NCBI GenBank assembly: GCA_002887195.1
Contig: PJAB01000862.1
Coordinates: forward strand, 1-19,714
Reading direction: 5' to 3'
Source of the DNA: Chrysochromulina parva
Lineage: Eukaryota; Haptophyta; Prymnesiales; Chrysochromulinaceae
Length of the DNA stretch: 19,714 bases
Part shown: positions 1-8,582 of the stretch, one piece after another
Layout: every line of letters begins with the position of its first letter
How positions within the stretch are numbered: the stretch's first letter is position 1
Notes under the pieces: generated by a model
The model's input: the letters and a program-made list of their open reading frames with translations, nothing else
What the model was told of the DNA's origin: nothing
Database searches by the model: none
Made by a program: the position numbers and the translations under genes

Positions 1-19
1 ACAAAGGTGAGCCCCATCG

Positions 20-1579
20 ATGACGACCGGCCTTGCACCTCGCCCGGCAGCCATGGCCTCCTGTGCGTACCTCCAGATCAGCCCATGCACCCTACTGGCT
101 TCTGATGCGCGCGCGTCGCAGCCGAGGCTTGCACCCTGCGCCAACGCGCGCAAATCGTACCCGAGCCTCCCATCTCCGCCTCCCTCTTTAACGCAAGCTG
201 GTGCCGCTGCGGTTGAACGTGCCCCGGCAGAGCCAGCGCTGCCATCGATGCGGCACATTGCTGAGATGCACCTCGAACGCCATCTCTCAACGAAGCCGAC
301 GATTTCGGAGCGAGTCGAGGAATTGCTCAAGGAGTACATCGAGAAGGATCAGATTTCCGTGCATTTCAATGAATGGAACCTCAAAGAGTGGCTTCCTGAC
401 CTTCACCGTGAGCTCTCCCACGAACTCGAGGTGGACAAGGACGCCACCGCCACTTTCCTCTTACGCGAGGCTCAGAAAGGCACAGCATGGACGAATAAGG
501 AAAAGCTGTACGCGGGCGATGAGAGGGAGCAGCTTGCCAGGAAGCAAGAGTTGCTCAGTCGCATCGTCACATACATCGTCACATATGAACGGCACGCCCG
601 CGTATTTCCCGAGCTACACATCAAACGTGGAGCTTCTCATCAAATACGCCGGACGCGAGCCTGGACGCCAACTGAGCTACTTGCGTGGGCGCTGACTAAG
701 CTAGCAACGGAAGTGAACATCACGACATTCTACCTCGGCAGGTTTCTTGCAGGAACACAGGAATTCAAAGCAGCTGTGGATCGCTCCCGAGATCCCGACG
801 CATCTTCAAATGTCGAAAGAGACTCGCCGGAGGCTCGCATTGAGGCTCGCATTGCCGATGCTGCAGTCTCAATTGCGGGCAAAGACAGAGTCACCGGTTA
901 CAAGGCCAAATCCAAAAGGTTCGCAGCTAATCCCATGAGCCATGGGAATATGGATCGTCGAGGCAACGAAGGCGAAGCCGGTGTAGAGCGACTGCTACAG
1001 GTGCAACACCGGCATTGAACACATCCCAAATGCACCCCCCATCGAGTGTGCCATACTCATGGTTTCTCTGCTGTCGCCTGTGCACAGGAGTCTGGCCTCG
1101 TCGCCTCGTCGCCGTCGTCGCCGTGGCGCATCGTCCCCGTCACCCAAACGTCCCCAGGCAACCTTGATGCTGCTGACTCGACCGTGTCGACCGTGACCTA
1201 CGAGTATTACTCTGGCGCTACGGATTACATCACGGAAAAGGACATTCCCAAGTGCGTGGAGCATCCCGAAGGCAACGGGGCAACTCCAGAGTTAACTCCA
1301 GACTTCCTGTTTGATCCACCACTTGTGATTCATGGCCAAGTCATTCGTTGGATCGAAGTGAAGAACTCGCTCTGCATTCCCGATGTGTCCTTCGACTCGC
1401 AGAGCGACATCAAGCTGCAAGCTCAAAAGTATGTGAAACGGTTTGGACAGGGTGCATTCGTCTGGACGAAATGCGGATTCGCAGAGAGCTTGGACAAGTT
1501 CTTTGACATGCCAGGTGTCATGAACTTCTCGTACACAGTAGCGCACACTGGTCAACGTCCCGCGCCAAACAGCAACTAG
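20..1579 (+). CDS. CDIN1: CDIN1-like PD-(D/E)XK nuclease (TPD motif protein), two exons
   Basis: Exons 20..1000 and 1088..1579 join in phase 0 to give about 490 residues. The C-terminal half carries the family signature: a TPD motif (about residues 397-399) followed about 20 residues later by WIEVK, giving the D...E-x-K catalytic pattern of a PD-(D/E)XK nuclease (D399, E417, K419). Human CDIN1 (C15orf41), the codanin-1 partner linked to congenital dyserythropoietic anaemia type I, has TPD and WIESK at the equivalent places and is shorter (about 280 residues). Upstream helical segments (around 200-250, containing SHQIRR and FYLGRFL) match the helix-turn-helix-like N-terminal part of that family. 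An in-frame TGA at 8-10 precedes ATG 20. However, positions 1-13 read AAAG|GTGAGC, a good splice donor, so the true first exon may lie before the window and the first 60-75 residues may be untranslated or intronic. Two perfect 12-bp tandem duplications lie in exon 1. The family call is firm, the N-terminus is not. Confidence 0.8.
562..585 (+). repeat. Perfect 12-bp tandem duplication in CDIN1-like exon
   Basis: The unit CATCGTCACATA occurs twice head to tail, giving the peptide IVTYIVTYE. The frame is kept. Confidence 0.95.
831..854 (+). repeat. Second perfect 12-bp tandem duplication in CDIN1-like exon
   Basis: The unit AGGCTCGCATTG occurs twice head to tail, giving EARIEARIA. The frame is kept. 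Confidence 0.95.
1001..1087 (+). other. GT-AG intron of the CDIN1-like gene
   Basis: The donor CAG|GTGCAAC and the acceptor CTGTGCACAG|GAG, which follows a pyrimidine-rich stretch (TTTCTCTGCTGTCGCC), define an 87-bp intron. It removes the stop at 1016-1018 and joins LLQ to ESG in phase 0. Without it the protein would end before the catalytic TPD...ExK core. Only five bases are shared at the two ends, so this intron shows no flanking duplication of the kind seen in the two other introns. Confidence 0.75.
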
Positions 1580-2605
1580 ATCTCGGGCACGAGTGTTATG
1601 TGGTCACAAATGACAATTGGGGCCACGTCAGGCGCAACGCTCGGCACGATTACAGCCGAGTTGTCTGCGCACCACGTCGTTCTTTACGTGGGGAACGGCC
1701 GCATGTTACCGGGGCACAGCTCAAGTTCTCGGGGTACAGCTCGTGCCACCGGACGGCGTTCTGCTGTCCGGGCTGTGAGGCAGGGACGATAGGAGACGCC
1801 CCTGGGCTCTGGGTGTGAATAGGAGTGACAGCCCTGTGTCTGTAGGCGGTGTGCTCTCGGAGAACGGGAGAGGGTGCTGGGGGGGGCGGCTCACGCTGAG
1901 CGGCCTAGAGGGTGGCCGTCGGGGCTCTGGGTGTTGTAGGGATGGCTATAGGGATGGCTGTAGGGGTGGCTGTAGGGTGGCTGGGCCTCTCGCAGGGTTA
2001 GGGGGAGCCTCTTGGAAGGCGCATGCCTGGATGTCTCTTAGTAGGCGGAAGGGGCTGGCATGGCGGTGTAGGCGTCTTTATTAACCGAGAGGGAGAGCGT
2101 TTACATTCGTACACAGGTCGGCGACGGACGGATTCGGACGGGCCGATCGCGCGGGCTCCCGCGCCGGGTAACTATCGATCTGTCGTACGAGCTTGTGAGT
2201 CCGGTCGTGTAGTCTGTAGAGGTGAGCTTGGGCTCGGAGTGTGGAGACTAGCATGTAGCAAAAACGGGAAAAAAACGTCAGCACGACTCTTCCGGGCAGT
2301 GGCACGCCCTCTCTGTCGCTAATCGGAGACGGGGCGCGGCGCGGGGTGCACATGGTCGGGGTGCATGGTCATTAATAGTCATTAATGGTCGGGGTGCATG
2401 GTCACACAGAAGGATGGCGCGCTGACGGCGAGTGCCGAGTGCGGGCTGCGGCGCGCCGCGCAGCTCTCAGCCTCTCACTGAGTCGAGCGGGCTCTGACCA
2501 GGCGCCGCACCGAATACATCGAAGGAGGGTCTGCACGCGCGCGGCCGTGGGCGGGGCTTTGTGTGGCCGCGGTCTGGTCCCCGCAATCTGGGTCCGCAAT
2601 CTCCC
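1580..2605. other. Convergent intergenic spacer, no supported gene
   Basis: This lies between the 3' ends of the CDIN1-like gene (+) and the SPRY gene (-). Open frames here have skewed Gly/Arg composition and no recognisable domain. It holds a degenerate 12-bp tandem array at 1935-1981 and a 20-bp direct repeat (ATGGTCGGGGTGCATGGTCA at 2352-2371 and 2385-2404) separated by ATTAATAGTC-like sequence. TTTATT at 2077-2082 would read AATAAA on the minus strand. It is a possible but unproven polyadenylation signal for the SPRY gene. Confidence 0.6.
1935..1981 (+). repeat. 12-bp tandem array, four degenerate units
   Basis: The units TGTAGGGATGGC, TATAGGGATGGC, TGTAGGGGTGGC and a shortened TGTAGGGTGGC follow head to tail in non-coding DNA. 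Confidence 0.85.
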
Positions 2606-4655
2606 TCAGATCTGGCGGAAGGTGTCGCTGTATACGCCGCTCACGTAGCGCACGACGTCCCACATGTGGGTGCCTGAGCCCGACACCGCACCGCGAGGGG
2701 AGCGCGGCGAGTTGCGCCCTGGCGTCGTGGGCGGCAGCGCGAGCGTTCCAGTCGAGCCGTTGCTCAGCGCGACGAGGCTGGAGAGGTTGAGGCCCATCGC
2801 GCGCGCGGTCTTCTCGCGCGCCGCCTCGGCCAGGCGCAGCTGCGCCGACTTGGCGGGCGTGAGGCCGCCCCGGATGACGGTGGGCTTGGCTCCAGTCGCC
2901 TTCGATAAGAGAGCGAACTTGATGGCGGAGCTCGCGGTGGACTTTGGGGAGGAGACGGCGTACACGATGGCGCTCGACACGGCGCTCGACGACGCGGGCG
3001 GCTTCCTGCGCTCGACACGGCGCTGCTGAGGGGTGCCCTCGGGGGGCGGGCCCAAGTTGGCCACGACGGCGCCATCCATAGCGGAGGCCGCCTCGATGAT
3101 CTTCTGGGGCGTGCCCTGGATACGACAACCAGCGACAATCAGTGGGAATCAGTGACAATCAGTGTGTAATCAGTGGGCAATCAGTGGGTAATCAGTGGCA
3201 ATCAGTGCCAATCAGTGGGTACTCAGTGGGTAATCAGTGGGTAATCAGTAGGCAATCAGTGGGTAATCAGTAGGCAATCAGTGGGTAATCAATGGCAATC
3301 AGTGGCACCTGGATACGACGCCCATCTGGCGAGTACCCAATCGCATGACGGGCCGAGAGGGCGACCGCGCGGATGGCGGAGCCAGGCGAGGCCAGAGGCC
3401 AGGATGGGTGGAGGGACGAGCTCTTGACGCTCGAGGCGACCGATGCAGTGGGGTCCCACGCCGGCAGAGTGCCAGGCGCTGTGCTGGGCGGCTCCAGTAG
3501 CCTCGTGCCGATGGGCCCGGACAAGACTCCGTACGTGTACGCTGGCAGGTAGTCGCCCGTGACGACGTGCGAGGCGATCTTCTTCGCGGCAGCGGGCGGT
3601 AGGTCCTCCCGCATCACCGGCGCGCTCGCGCGGAGCGGCACGGGCGCCACCTTGGTCGCCGAGTCAGGCTGAATCCACGAGCGCGTCGCGATCATTGATG
3701 AGCGTCCCTGCACGGGGCGCGCGTCCAGCATCACAGCATCACCTTCCTCCCACATGAAGCACCAAGGACGCACGCAGCCCGATAGCTTCACTGGCGCCCG
3801 CACCATCGGGCCACCGCTCAGGCCAAAGGCGATGCGCCGTCGGTCCATGTCCACCTCCACCTCCACCTCCATCACCTTCGGGCCGTCGCTCGGCACGCCC
3901 TCCTCCTCCTCCTCCGCGACCGGATTCAGCTCCTTAGCGGTCTTCGTACTCACTTGGTTCGTGAGTTGCTTGGTGGACAGGAGGCCCTTCTCGGAGCCGG
4001 CGCGCTTTGTGTAGAGGCAGCCGTGCGAGAGGTGCAACCCCCATGCGAGCGGCTCCAACGGACTGGTTGGATACCGATCGGTGGCGTCCGCCACGCCCAC
4101 GACCAGCCCGACAGCGCTGCCGACGATCTTGAAGCCGAACCGGTAGATGCCCCGCTGGATGAACGGCATGCCAAGCGTACTCGTGCGCGCGCGGTGCGCG
4201 GTGTGCACGAGCCAGAAGCCGTCCTTGGTGCCCGCCACCGACGGAGGCACGCTCATCGCCGCGATCTGGCTCTTGGTCGGCAGCGTCCACGTGGGCGCTC
4301 GCCCGCGGAACGCGCACATGCCGGCGTACTTGGCGCGGCCCTCGGGCGTCATGCGTGCGAGCGCGGTCTTGATGGCATTCATTCGCCGCTTCCGCTCGCG
4401 CACTTCATCCCGCCAGACGTTCAGACACTTGCCCTTGGCGCGGCCCTCGGGCGACATCTTGGCATACGCGCGATCCATCCTAGCCTTGGCCTCCTTTCGG
4501 GCAGCGAGGACGCCCTGCCACTGCCGGAGCGCTCGGCTCTGCGCGCGGGCATCGGGGCTGAGCCGGGCAATGACGCTGAGCATCTGGCTGTGTAAGCATC
4601 GCCCGATGCACCTCTTGAACCATGCGAGCGGGTCGAATCCATCCTCGGTCGCCAT
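2606..4655 (-). CDS. SPRY-domain protein with N-terminal helical W repeats, two exons
   Basis: Exon 1 is 4655..3309 and exon 2 is 3115..2606. They join in phase 0 (RRIQ to GTPQK) to give about 618 residues. Residues about 25-120 contain three roughly 35-residue helical repeats with the motif ARMSPEGRAK followed by L..W and a basic stretch, recalling SFI1-like W repeats. Residues about 140-310 have the look of a SPRY (B30.2-like) fold: FGFKIVGS, VVGVAD, LAWGLHLSHG, then VEVEVDMDRRRIAFG and VRPWCFMWEEGDAVML, with an acidic insertion near 248-253. SPRY domains usually bind partner proteins. The rest is Ser/Pro/Ala-rich and unrecognised. The ATG at 4655 has G at -3 and +4; nothing in frame upstream supplies an earlier ATG. 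The gene is divergent from the MYB gene and shares a short promoter region with it. The SPRY call is by pattern and moderately sure; the cellular role is unknown. Confidence 0.75.
3116..3308 (-). other. Satellite-filled GT-AG intron with 12-bp terminal direct repeats
   Basis: The donor TATCCAG|GTGCC and acceptor TATCCAG|GGCAC (minus strand) define a 193-bp phase-0 intron. Nearly all of it is a degenerate 11-bp tandem repeat, about 14 units of CCCACTGATTA/G. The 12-base string GTCGTATCCAGG occurs at the exon 1/intron boundary (3308-3319) and again at the intron/exon 2 boundary (3115-3126), exactly one intron length apart. The intron therefore looks like an insert between copies of a short host sequence. 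Confidence 0.8.
3127..3307 (+). repeat. 11-bp tandem repeat array (AATCAGTGGGT family)
   Basis: Read on the plus strand, units such as AATCAGTGGGT, AATCAGTGGGC, AATCAGTAGGC and the 10-bp AATCAGTGGC follow head to tail. They fill the SPRY-gene intron. The 14-mer ATCAGTGGCAATCA (3191-3204) recurs once more in the window, inside the EPSP synthase intron (7016-7029). Confidence 0.9.
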
Positions 4656-4914
4656 GCCCCCGCGAGGGTCTAATCGCCCCAATCGCGACGAAAAAAAGAG
4701 TCGTCAAACTTGACCAATTTGGATTGGCTACACGACCCTTCGTGTCCAAACAAACTTCCAAAAGGCGAGTGCGCGAGATAACCAAAACGCCTCTCGCCAC
4801 GCAGCTGTGTCACCCTCCACCTGTGCGAAAGACAACTCACAGCTCTTCAACTCCTCGTCGGAGCAGTTTGGCGGTTGAGCAGTGTCACGAGAAATATTTG
4901 TGCACCGACAGGCG
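4656..4914. promoter_or_regulatory. Divergent promoter region between SPRY and MYB genes
   Basis: This 259-bp spacer separates two genes transcribed away from each other, so both promoters and 5' leaders should lie here. It is less GC-rich than the genes. I see no clear TATA box or named motif; the assignment is from gene arrangement alone. Confidence 0.45.
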
Positions 4915-5814
4915 ATGAGTTTTAATGATCCCTGTGAGTTTCTCTTTTCGGCAAAGCGCGCGAACGCGTCGCGCGATTCGCGGCGCGACGCAATTGCTCC
5001 AGAAAAAATCCTTCCTTTCTCCCTCTATCATTCAATGGGTGGAGCGGCTGGTGACATTTCGGACTGGTCGGACTACGACGGAGACGACGACGGTGGCTTC
5101 GCCGAGGACGAGAGCACGCGCTACTACACATGGTGCGACGCGCCGGCCGATGCCGCCGACGAGTCGCGCTCCGCTCAGCGTGACTGCATGGGCAGCTCGA
5201 GCTCGCGGGACGCGGCTCGAGGAGGCCGGCCTCCTGACGTGAAGATCGACGAGTCGGTGCTGGACAAGGCACAGCAGACGCGCAAGACTAGCCTTCCGTG
5301 GACGGCCGAGGAGGACGCGACGCTGCGTTCTGCGGTCTTGGAGCATGGGCCAAAGAAGTGGTCGGCGATCGCACTGCTCGTAGGCTCACGATCGGGCAAG
5401 CAGTGCAGGCTGCGCTGGTGCAACCAGATCGACCCGTCGATCATCCGCGAGGCATGGACCGAGCACGAGGACGCGATCATCATCACGGAGCGCGTCAAGC
5501 AGCCGCCGACGCCCTGGGTGGAGATCACCAAGCTCCTGCCGGGCAGGCCGGACAATTCGATCAAAAACCGTTGGAACGGCTGCCTCATGCGTCGGGTGAG
5601 CGGCGAGAGTGCGCGCAAGAGCAAGCGTGCGAAGCGCTCTCTCGCAGAGTCCCTCGCAGAGACCGAGGGCGCGGGCTGCGACGACGATGCTGACGGTCCC
5701 GACACCGTCGCTGGCGGCGAGCTATTCACACCTGGCGAGCTATTCACACCTGGCGGCGAGGCGAGCCCTCTGAAGGTGGTCGTGAACTCCATCTCAATAG
5801 GGGTGGAGGGTTGA
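4915..5814 (+). CDS. R2R3-MYB DNA-binding protein
   Basis: 299 residues from the first ATG. Two MYB repeats lie at about 127-175 and 179-228. R2 has PWTAEEDATL...KKWSAIA...RLRWCNQ and R3 has AWTEHEDAII...PWVEITKLL...NSIKNRWNG. All six tryptophans that build the hydrophobic cores are present, including the first W of R3, which plant R2R3 proteins often replace. NSIKNRWN is the R3 recognition-helix end typical of c-MYB/plant MYBs. A basic stretch (KSKRAKR) follows and could serve nuclear import. The N-terminus is acidic and Ser-rich; the C-terminus holds a tandem GELFTP pair encoded by a perfect 18-bp duplication (5716-5751). A second ATG at 5035 (MGGAAGD) begins where composition becomes GC-rich and coding-like; 4915-5034 may be leader, which would give 259 residues. 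Expected role: sequence-specific transcription factor; targets unknown. Confidence 0.88.
   Translation: MSFNDPCEFLFSAKRANASRDSRRDAIAPEKILPFSLYHSMGGAAGDISDWSDYDGDDDGGFAEDESTRYYTWCDAPADAADESRSAQRDCMGSSSSRDAARGGRPPDVKIDESVLDKAQQTRKTSLPWTAEEDATLRSAVLEHGPKKWSAIALLVGSRSGKQCRLRWCNQIDPSIIREAWTEHEDAIIITERVKQPPTPWVEITKLLPGRPDNSIKNRWNGCLMRRVSGESARKSKRAKRSLAESLAETEGAGCDDDADGPDTVAGGELFTPGELFTPGGEASPLKVVVNSISIGVEG
5641..5664 (+). repeat. 12-bp tandem duplication in MYB gene (11/12 identical)
   Basis: CTCGCAGAGTCC is followed directly by CTCGCAGAGACC, giving LAESLAET in the protein. Confidence 0.9.
5716..5751 (+). repeat. Perfect 18-bp tandem duplication in MYB gene
   Basis: GGCGAGCTATTCACACCT occurs twice head to tail and encodes GELFTPGELFTP. 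Confidence 0.95.
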
Positions 5815-6664
5815 CGTGGCTGAGGACGTGGCCGACGACGTAGGCAATCAGGCGTGAGCGAGAACGCGCCCGGCGTACTGGGCAATGCATGCCCGGCGTA
5901 TTGGCGAGAGATCTGCATGATGAGGAAGCGAGAGATGCACAGCGTAGCCGGCGCGTGCCGTGCTGCGCTGATCGGTCAGAGTTGTGCCTGTCCTGCTGTG
6001 CAGCACCAGAACAGCACGACTACTGCGTAGTACCTACGACCAATGCGATGGTATCAGTTGATCAGATCAGATGTGTGTAGCATGCACTGGGGTTGGTTCG
6101 TGAGTTACGGTATGCGACTATGCGAGTATGCGTACCCGGCGGGACTCGAGCGACCCGAGAGAAGTAGAGACGGAGCGAGCGTGTGGAGCGAGCGATCCGG
6201 GGCTGTCGCCATAACTACTGCGCGCGCGGTGGCGGTGTAAACCCGCTCGCCCGGGCCCAGTTGCCTCCCCGCGGGGCGTGTGTGGGCCGGGCGTCGCGTC
6301 CGCGTGCGTGGCCGCGGGGATGGCGGCGGTGCGGTGCGCGCCCCGGGAGGTCGGAGGTGCGTGTGTCCCGGTGTGGGCGCGCGAGAAATTCGCATTACGC
6401 AAAAAATCGTCGTAGCGCGTCGTTCGAGCGCCGTACGATATACGCAAAGTAGGTAACGACGGGCCAAGCAACGTGATGTTTACGTGATGTGCAACGACCT
6501 CGCAAGGCGGGACGGTTCATGCTGGACGCTCGGATCCACATGTGGCCAAGGCCGAACATGAAGGGAGATGTGAATGCGATGCAGAAATGCGCCCACCTGA
6601 CGAAACCCGGCCTTGGCGGCCTCGAGAGACCGCGGCCCCACGCCTGCGACTCTCTACTCTTCCC
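5815..6664. other. Convergent intergenic spacer, no supported gene
   Basis: This lies between the 3' ends of the MYB gene (+) and EPSP synthase (-). Open frames on both strands lack any recognisable domain and have shadow-like composition. A short repeat of GCCCGGCGTA(C/T)TGG occurs near 5870-5905. I see no RNA gene or mobile element here. Confidence 0.55.
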
Positions 6665-8376
6665 TCACTTCCCCGCCGCCGCGAACAGGTCCTCAGGCTC
6701 GGTCAGGCGGCGCACGCGCGCGCCGCTCACCGGATCGCACTCCCAAATATGGACACCCAGGCCGCCGGGAGGCGCCGCGCCGAGCAGCTGGAAGAAGGAT
6801 GGGACTGTCTTGCGTACGCAGCTCGGGTCCTCAATTTTGAGCCCGGGGACGGCGAGACCGAGCGTCGCGAAGCACATGGCCATGCGGTGGTCGTGGTATG
6901 TCTTGATCGTGGCCCGGCCAAGTGAGCCAGCTTCCGAGGGCGTGATGTCCAGCGTCTGTCCAGACTCGAGCACGCGCGCGCCGCATTTGGTGAGCACTTG
7001 CATGCAAGGCAGGTCATCAGTGGCAATCAACGTACCTGTCCAGACTCGAGCACGCGCGCGCCGCATTTGGTGAGCTCATCGTGCAGCGCTCTCACGCGCT
7101 CGCATTCTTGCTTGCGCAGCACGCCCAGGTCGGTGAAGCTGAACGGGACGGGCGCGAGCGGCGCGATCGTGATCGCCGTCATGATGGCATCCCCCAGATC
7201 GGTCTTGCGCGAGACGGTCACCTTACGCCGTTTGGCCGCCGACTCCTCCCGCGCACCGAGCAGGCCGCTGATGGCGCCCAATGGGTCGGCCGGGCGAGTG
7301 CGGAGCACTTCGGCCACCGCCTCGGCCACCGCCTCCTTCACACCGTGCGCCTCCAGATACTTCTCGCCCGATAGCGCCGTGCTGGACGCGTTCGGCCCCG
7401 CCGCGACCGGCGAGAGGCGAGGGTACTCAGCGTCGATCTGCCAGCCGGTGCCCCCGTCGGCCTTGGGCGGCTGGCAGGCCATGACGCGCACGGGCGCCAC
7501 GTCCGGGAAGAGCGCGTTCGCCGCGTGGAAGTAGCTCGCGCTCGACGCGTCCGGCTCGATTTGGAAGGTGCCGCCGCTGTGGGGAAAGGTGGCCGTCATC
7601 TGACGCGTCATCTCGACGTAGGGCAGCTCGTCCGGATCCGCGCCCTCGGAGAGCGCGACCTGCCAGCCGCCCACTCGGCTCGAGAGCAGCAGCGCGCTTG
7701 CAAACTGCGAGCTGTCCTCCACGCTCACCTCCACCCGGCCGGGCTTTGGCCCGCCACCGTACACGACCGCCGGCAGCATGTCGTTCGGCGTGTCGATGCG
7801 ATAACCGAGGGCCCGCAGTGCGCGGATGAGCTCCTTTTGCGGCCGCTCGTGCATGCGCGGCACGCCGCTCAGCCGGTACACGCCGTCGCCCAGGCACACC
7901 ATCGCCGTCAGGAAGCGCGCCGCCGTGCCGGCATTGGCCACGAACAGCTCGAGCGGCTCCGCCTCGGTGCCTCCCTTGGGGAGCTTGCCTCCGCAGCCCT
8001 TGACAGTGAGAATGCGATTGGCGGCGACCTCCGGGTCGGCCGCCACATCCACTTCGACGCCCAGCCGGTGCATGCAATCCGTCATCGCCTCCGTGTCCTC
8101 GCTCCACAGTGCGCCTTTGAGCGTCACCATTCCCGTCGCCTGGGCTGCGAGCACGAGGGCGCGGTTGGTGATGCTCTTCGAGCCGGGGATGACGATCTCA
8201 GCCTTGGTCGCCTTGAACTGGGCGAGCTGCTCTGCAGAGAAGGGCACGACTTCGATGAGCTTAGGCAGCGGCATGCTGAGGTCCGTGACCTTCGGCCGTC
8301 GGCGAGCAAGCAACGTGGCACGAAAGAAGGCTACCGGTAGGCGCCCACTACGACGCGCATGGACCCCACGCCTCAT
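6665..8376 (-). CDS. aroA: 3-phosphoshikimate 1-carboxyvinyltransferase (EPSP synthase), two exons
   Basis: Exons 8376..7036 and 6955..6665 join in phase 0 to give about 543 residues. The enzyme adds enolpyruvate from PEP to shikimate-3-phosphate, the sixth step toward chorismate. Visible motifs in order: PGSKSITNRAL (shikimate-3-phosphate/PEP lysine near 67), NAGTAARFLTA (near 150, PEP-binding arginine), GVPRMHERP, SSQFASALLL, DASSASYF, TDLGDAIMT (catalytic Asp), LRKQECERV (in place of the bacterial KETDR), YHDHRMAM and CVRKTVP (PEP-site lysine). ARFLT and LGDA...KECxR-like signatures resemble the EPSPS domain of fungal AROM proteins more than bacterial AroA, yet this gene is monofunctional. 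An Arg-rich leader of about 34 residues precedes MPLPKL (alternative ATG at 8274, A at -3) and could be an organelle-targeting sequence. No clear signal peptide is seen, so plastid import by a bipartite leader is unproven. A perfect 12-bp duplication gives VAEAVAEAV. Confidence 0.93.
6956..7035 (-). other. 80-bp GT-AG intron built from a 40-bp exon duplication plus a 40-bp core
   Basis: On the minus strand the donor is GGACAG|GTACGTTG and the acceptor GGACAG|ACGCTG, phase 0. The last 40 bases of exon 1 (7036-7075) are repeated without a mismatch as the last 40 bases of the intron (6956-6995). Between them lies a 40-bp core (6996-7035) that supplies the donor GTACGT and contains the palindrome CTTGCATGCAAG. 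Unspliced, the frame would stop soon after GQVR. Spliced, the conserved EPSPS motif continues through VLESGQTLDITPSEAG, which supports the model. Confidence 0.88.
6956..7075. repeat. 40-bp perfect direct repeat flanking a 40-bp core
   Basis: The copies are 6956-6995 and 7036-7075, offset by 80 bp. Both begin CTGTCCAGACTCGAGCACGC and end CATTTGGTGAGC on the plus strand. Confidence 0.97.
7310..7333 (-). repeat. Perfect 12-bp tandem duplication in EPSP synthase
   Basis: TCGGCCACCGCC occurs twice head to tail on the plus strand and encodes the repeated VAEA in VAEAVAEAV. Confidence 0.95.
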
Positions 8377-8582
8377 ATCCCCCTCCCCCCCGATACAAAA
8401 AGAGACCACCTCAGGTGCAGGAAATCACGCGGGGAACCACACGACCGAACCAAGCCACGACACACGCAAAGTTTGTCAACCCCCACCACTGATGACTGCG
8501 CCACATCCGACCCTTTTCACGCTTGCGACACTCACAGGGCACGTCGCCTCATTCACACTCACAGGGCACCAGCCGCCTCATT

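Noticed and set aside
1815..2322. Plus-strand Gly/Arg-rich frames after the CDIN1-like gene
   Set aside because: Low-complexity G-rich DNA with a 12-bp array; no domain, and mutually overlapping frames of the same composition.
3127..3307. CRISPR array (regular short repeats)
   Set aside because: Units of 10-11 bp are contiguous with no spacers, in a eukaryotic intron; this is a satellite, not CRISPR.
6105..6471. Two overlapping minus-strand frames of about 120 codons downstream of the MYB gene
   Set aside because: Rich in Arg/Pro/Thr with no domain, both reading the same GC-rich DNA in different frames; expected by chance at this GC content.
7027..7066. Two overlapping EPSPS open frames that both contain KCGARVLESGQ, as if two genes or a frameshift
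   Set aside because: Explained by one gene with an 80-bp intron whose 3' half duplicates the exon end; the splice is in phase 0 and restores the family motif.
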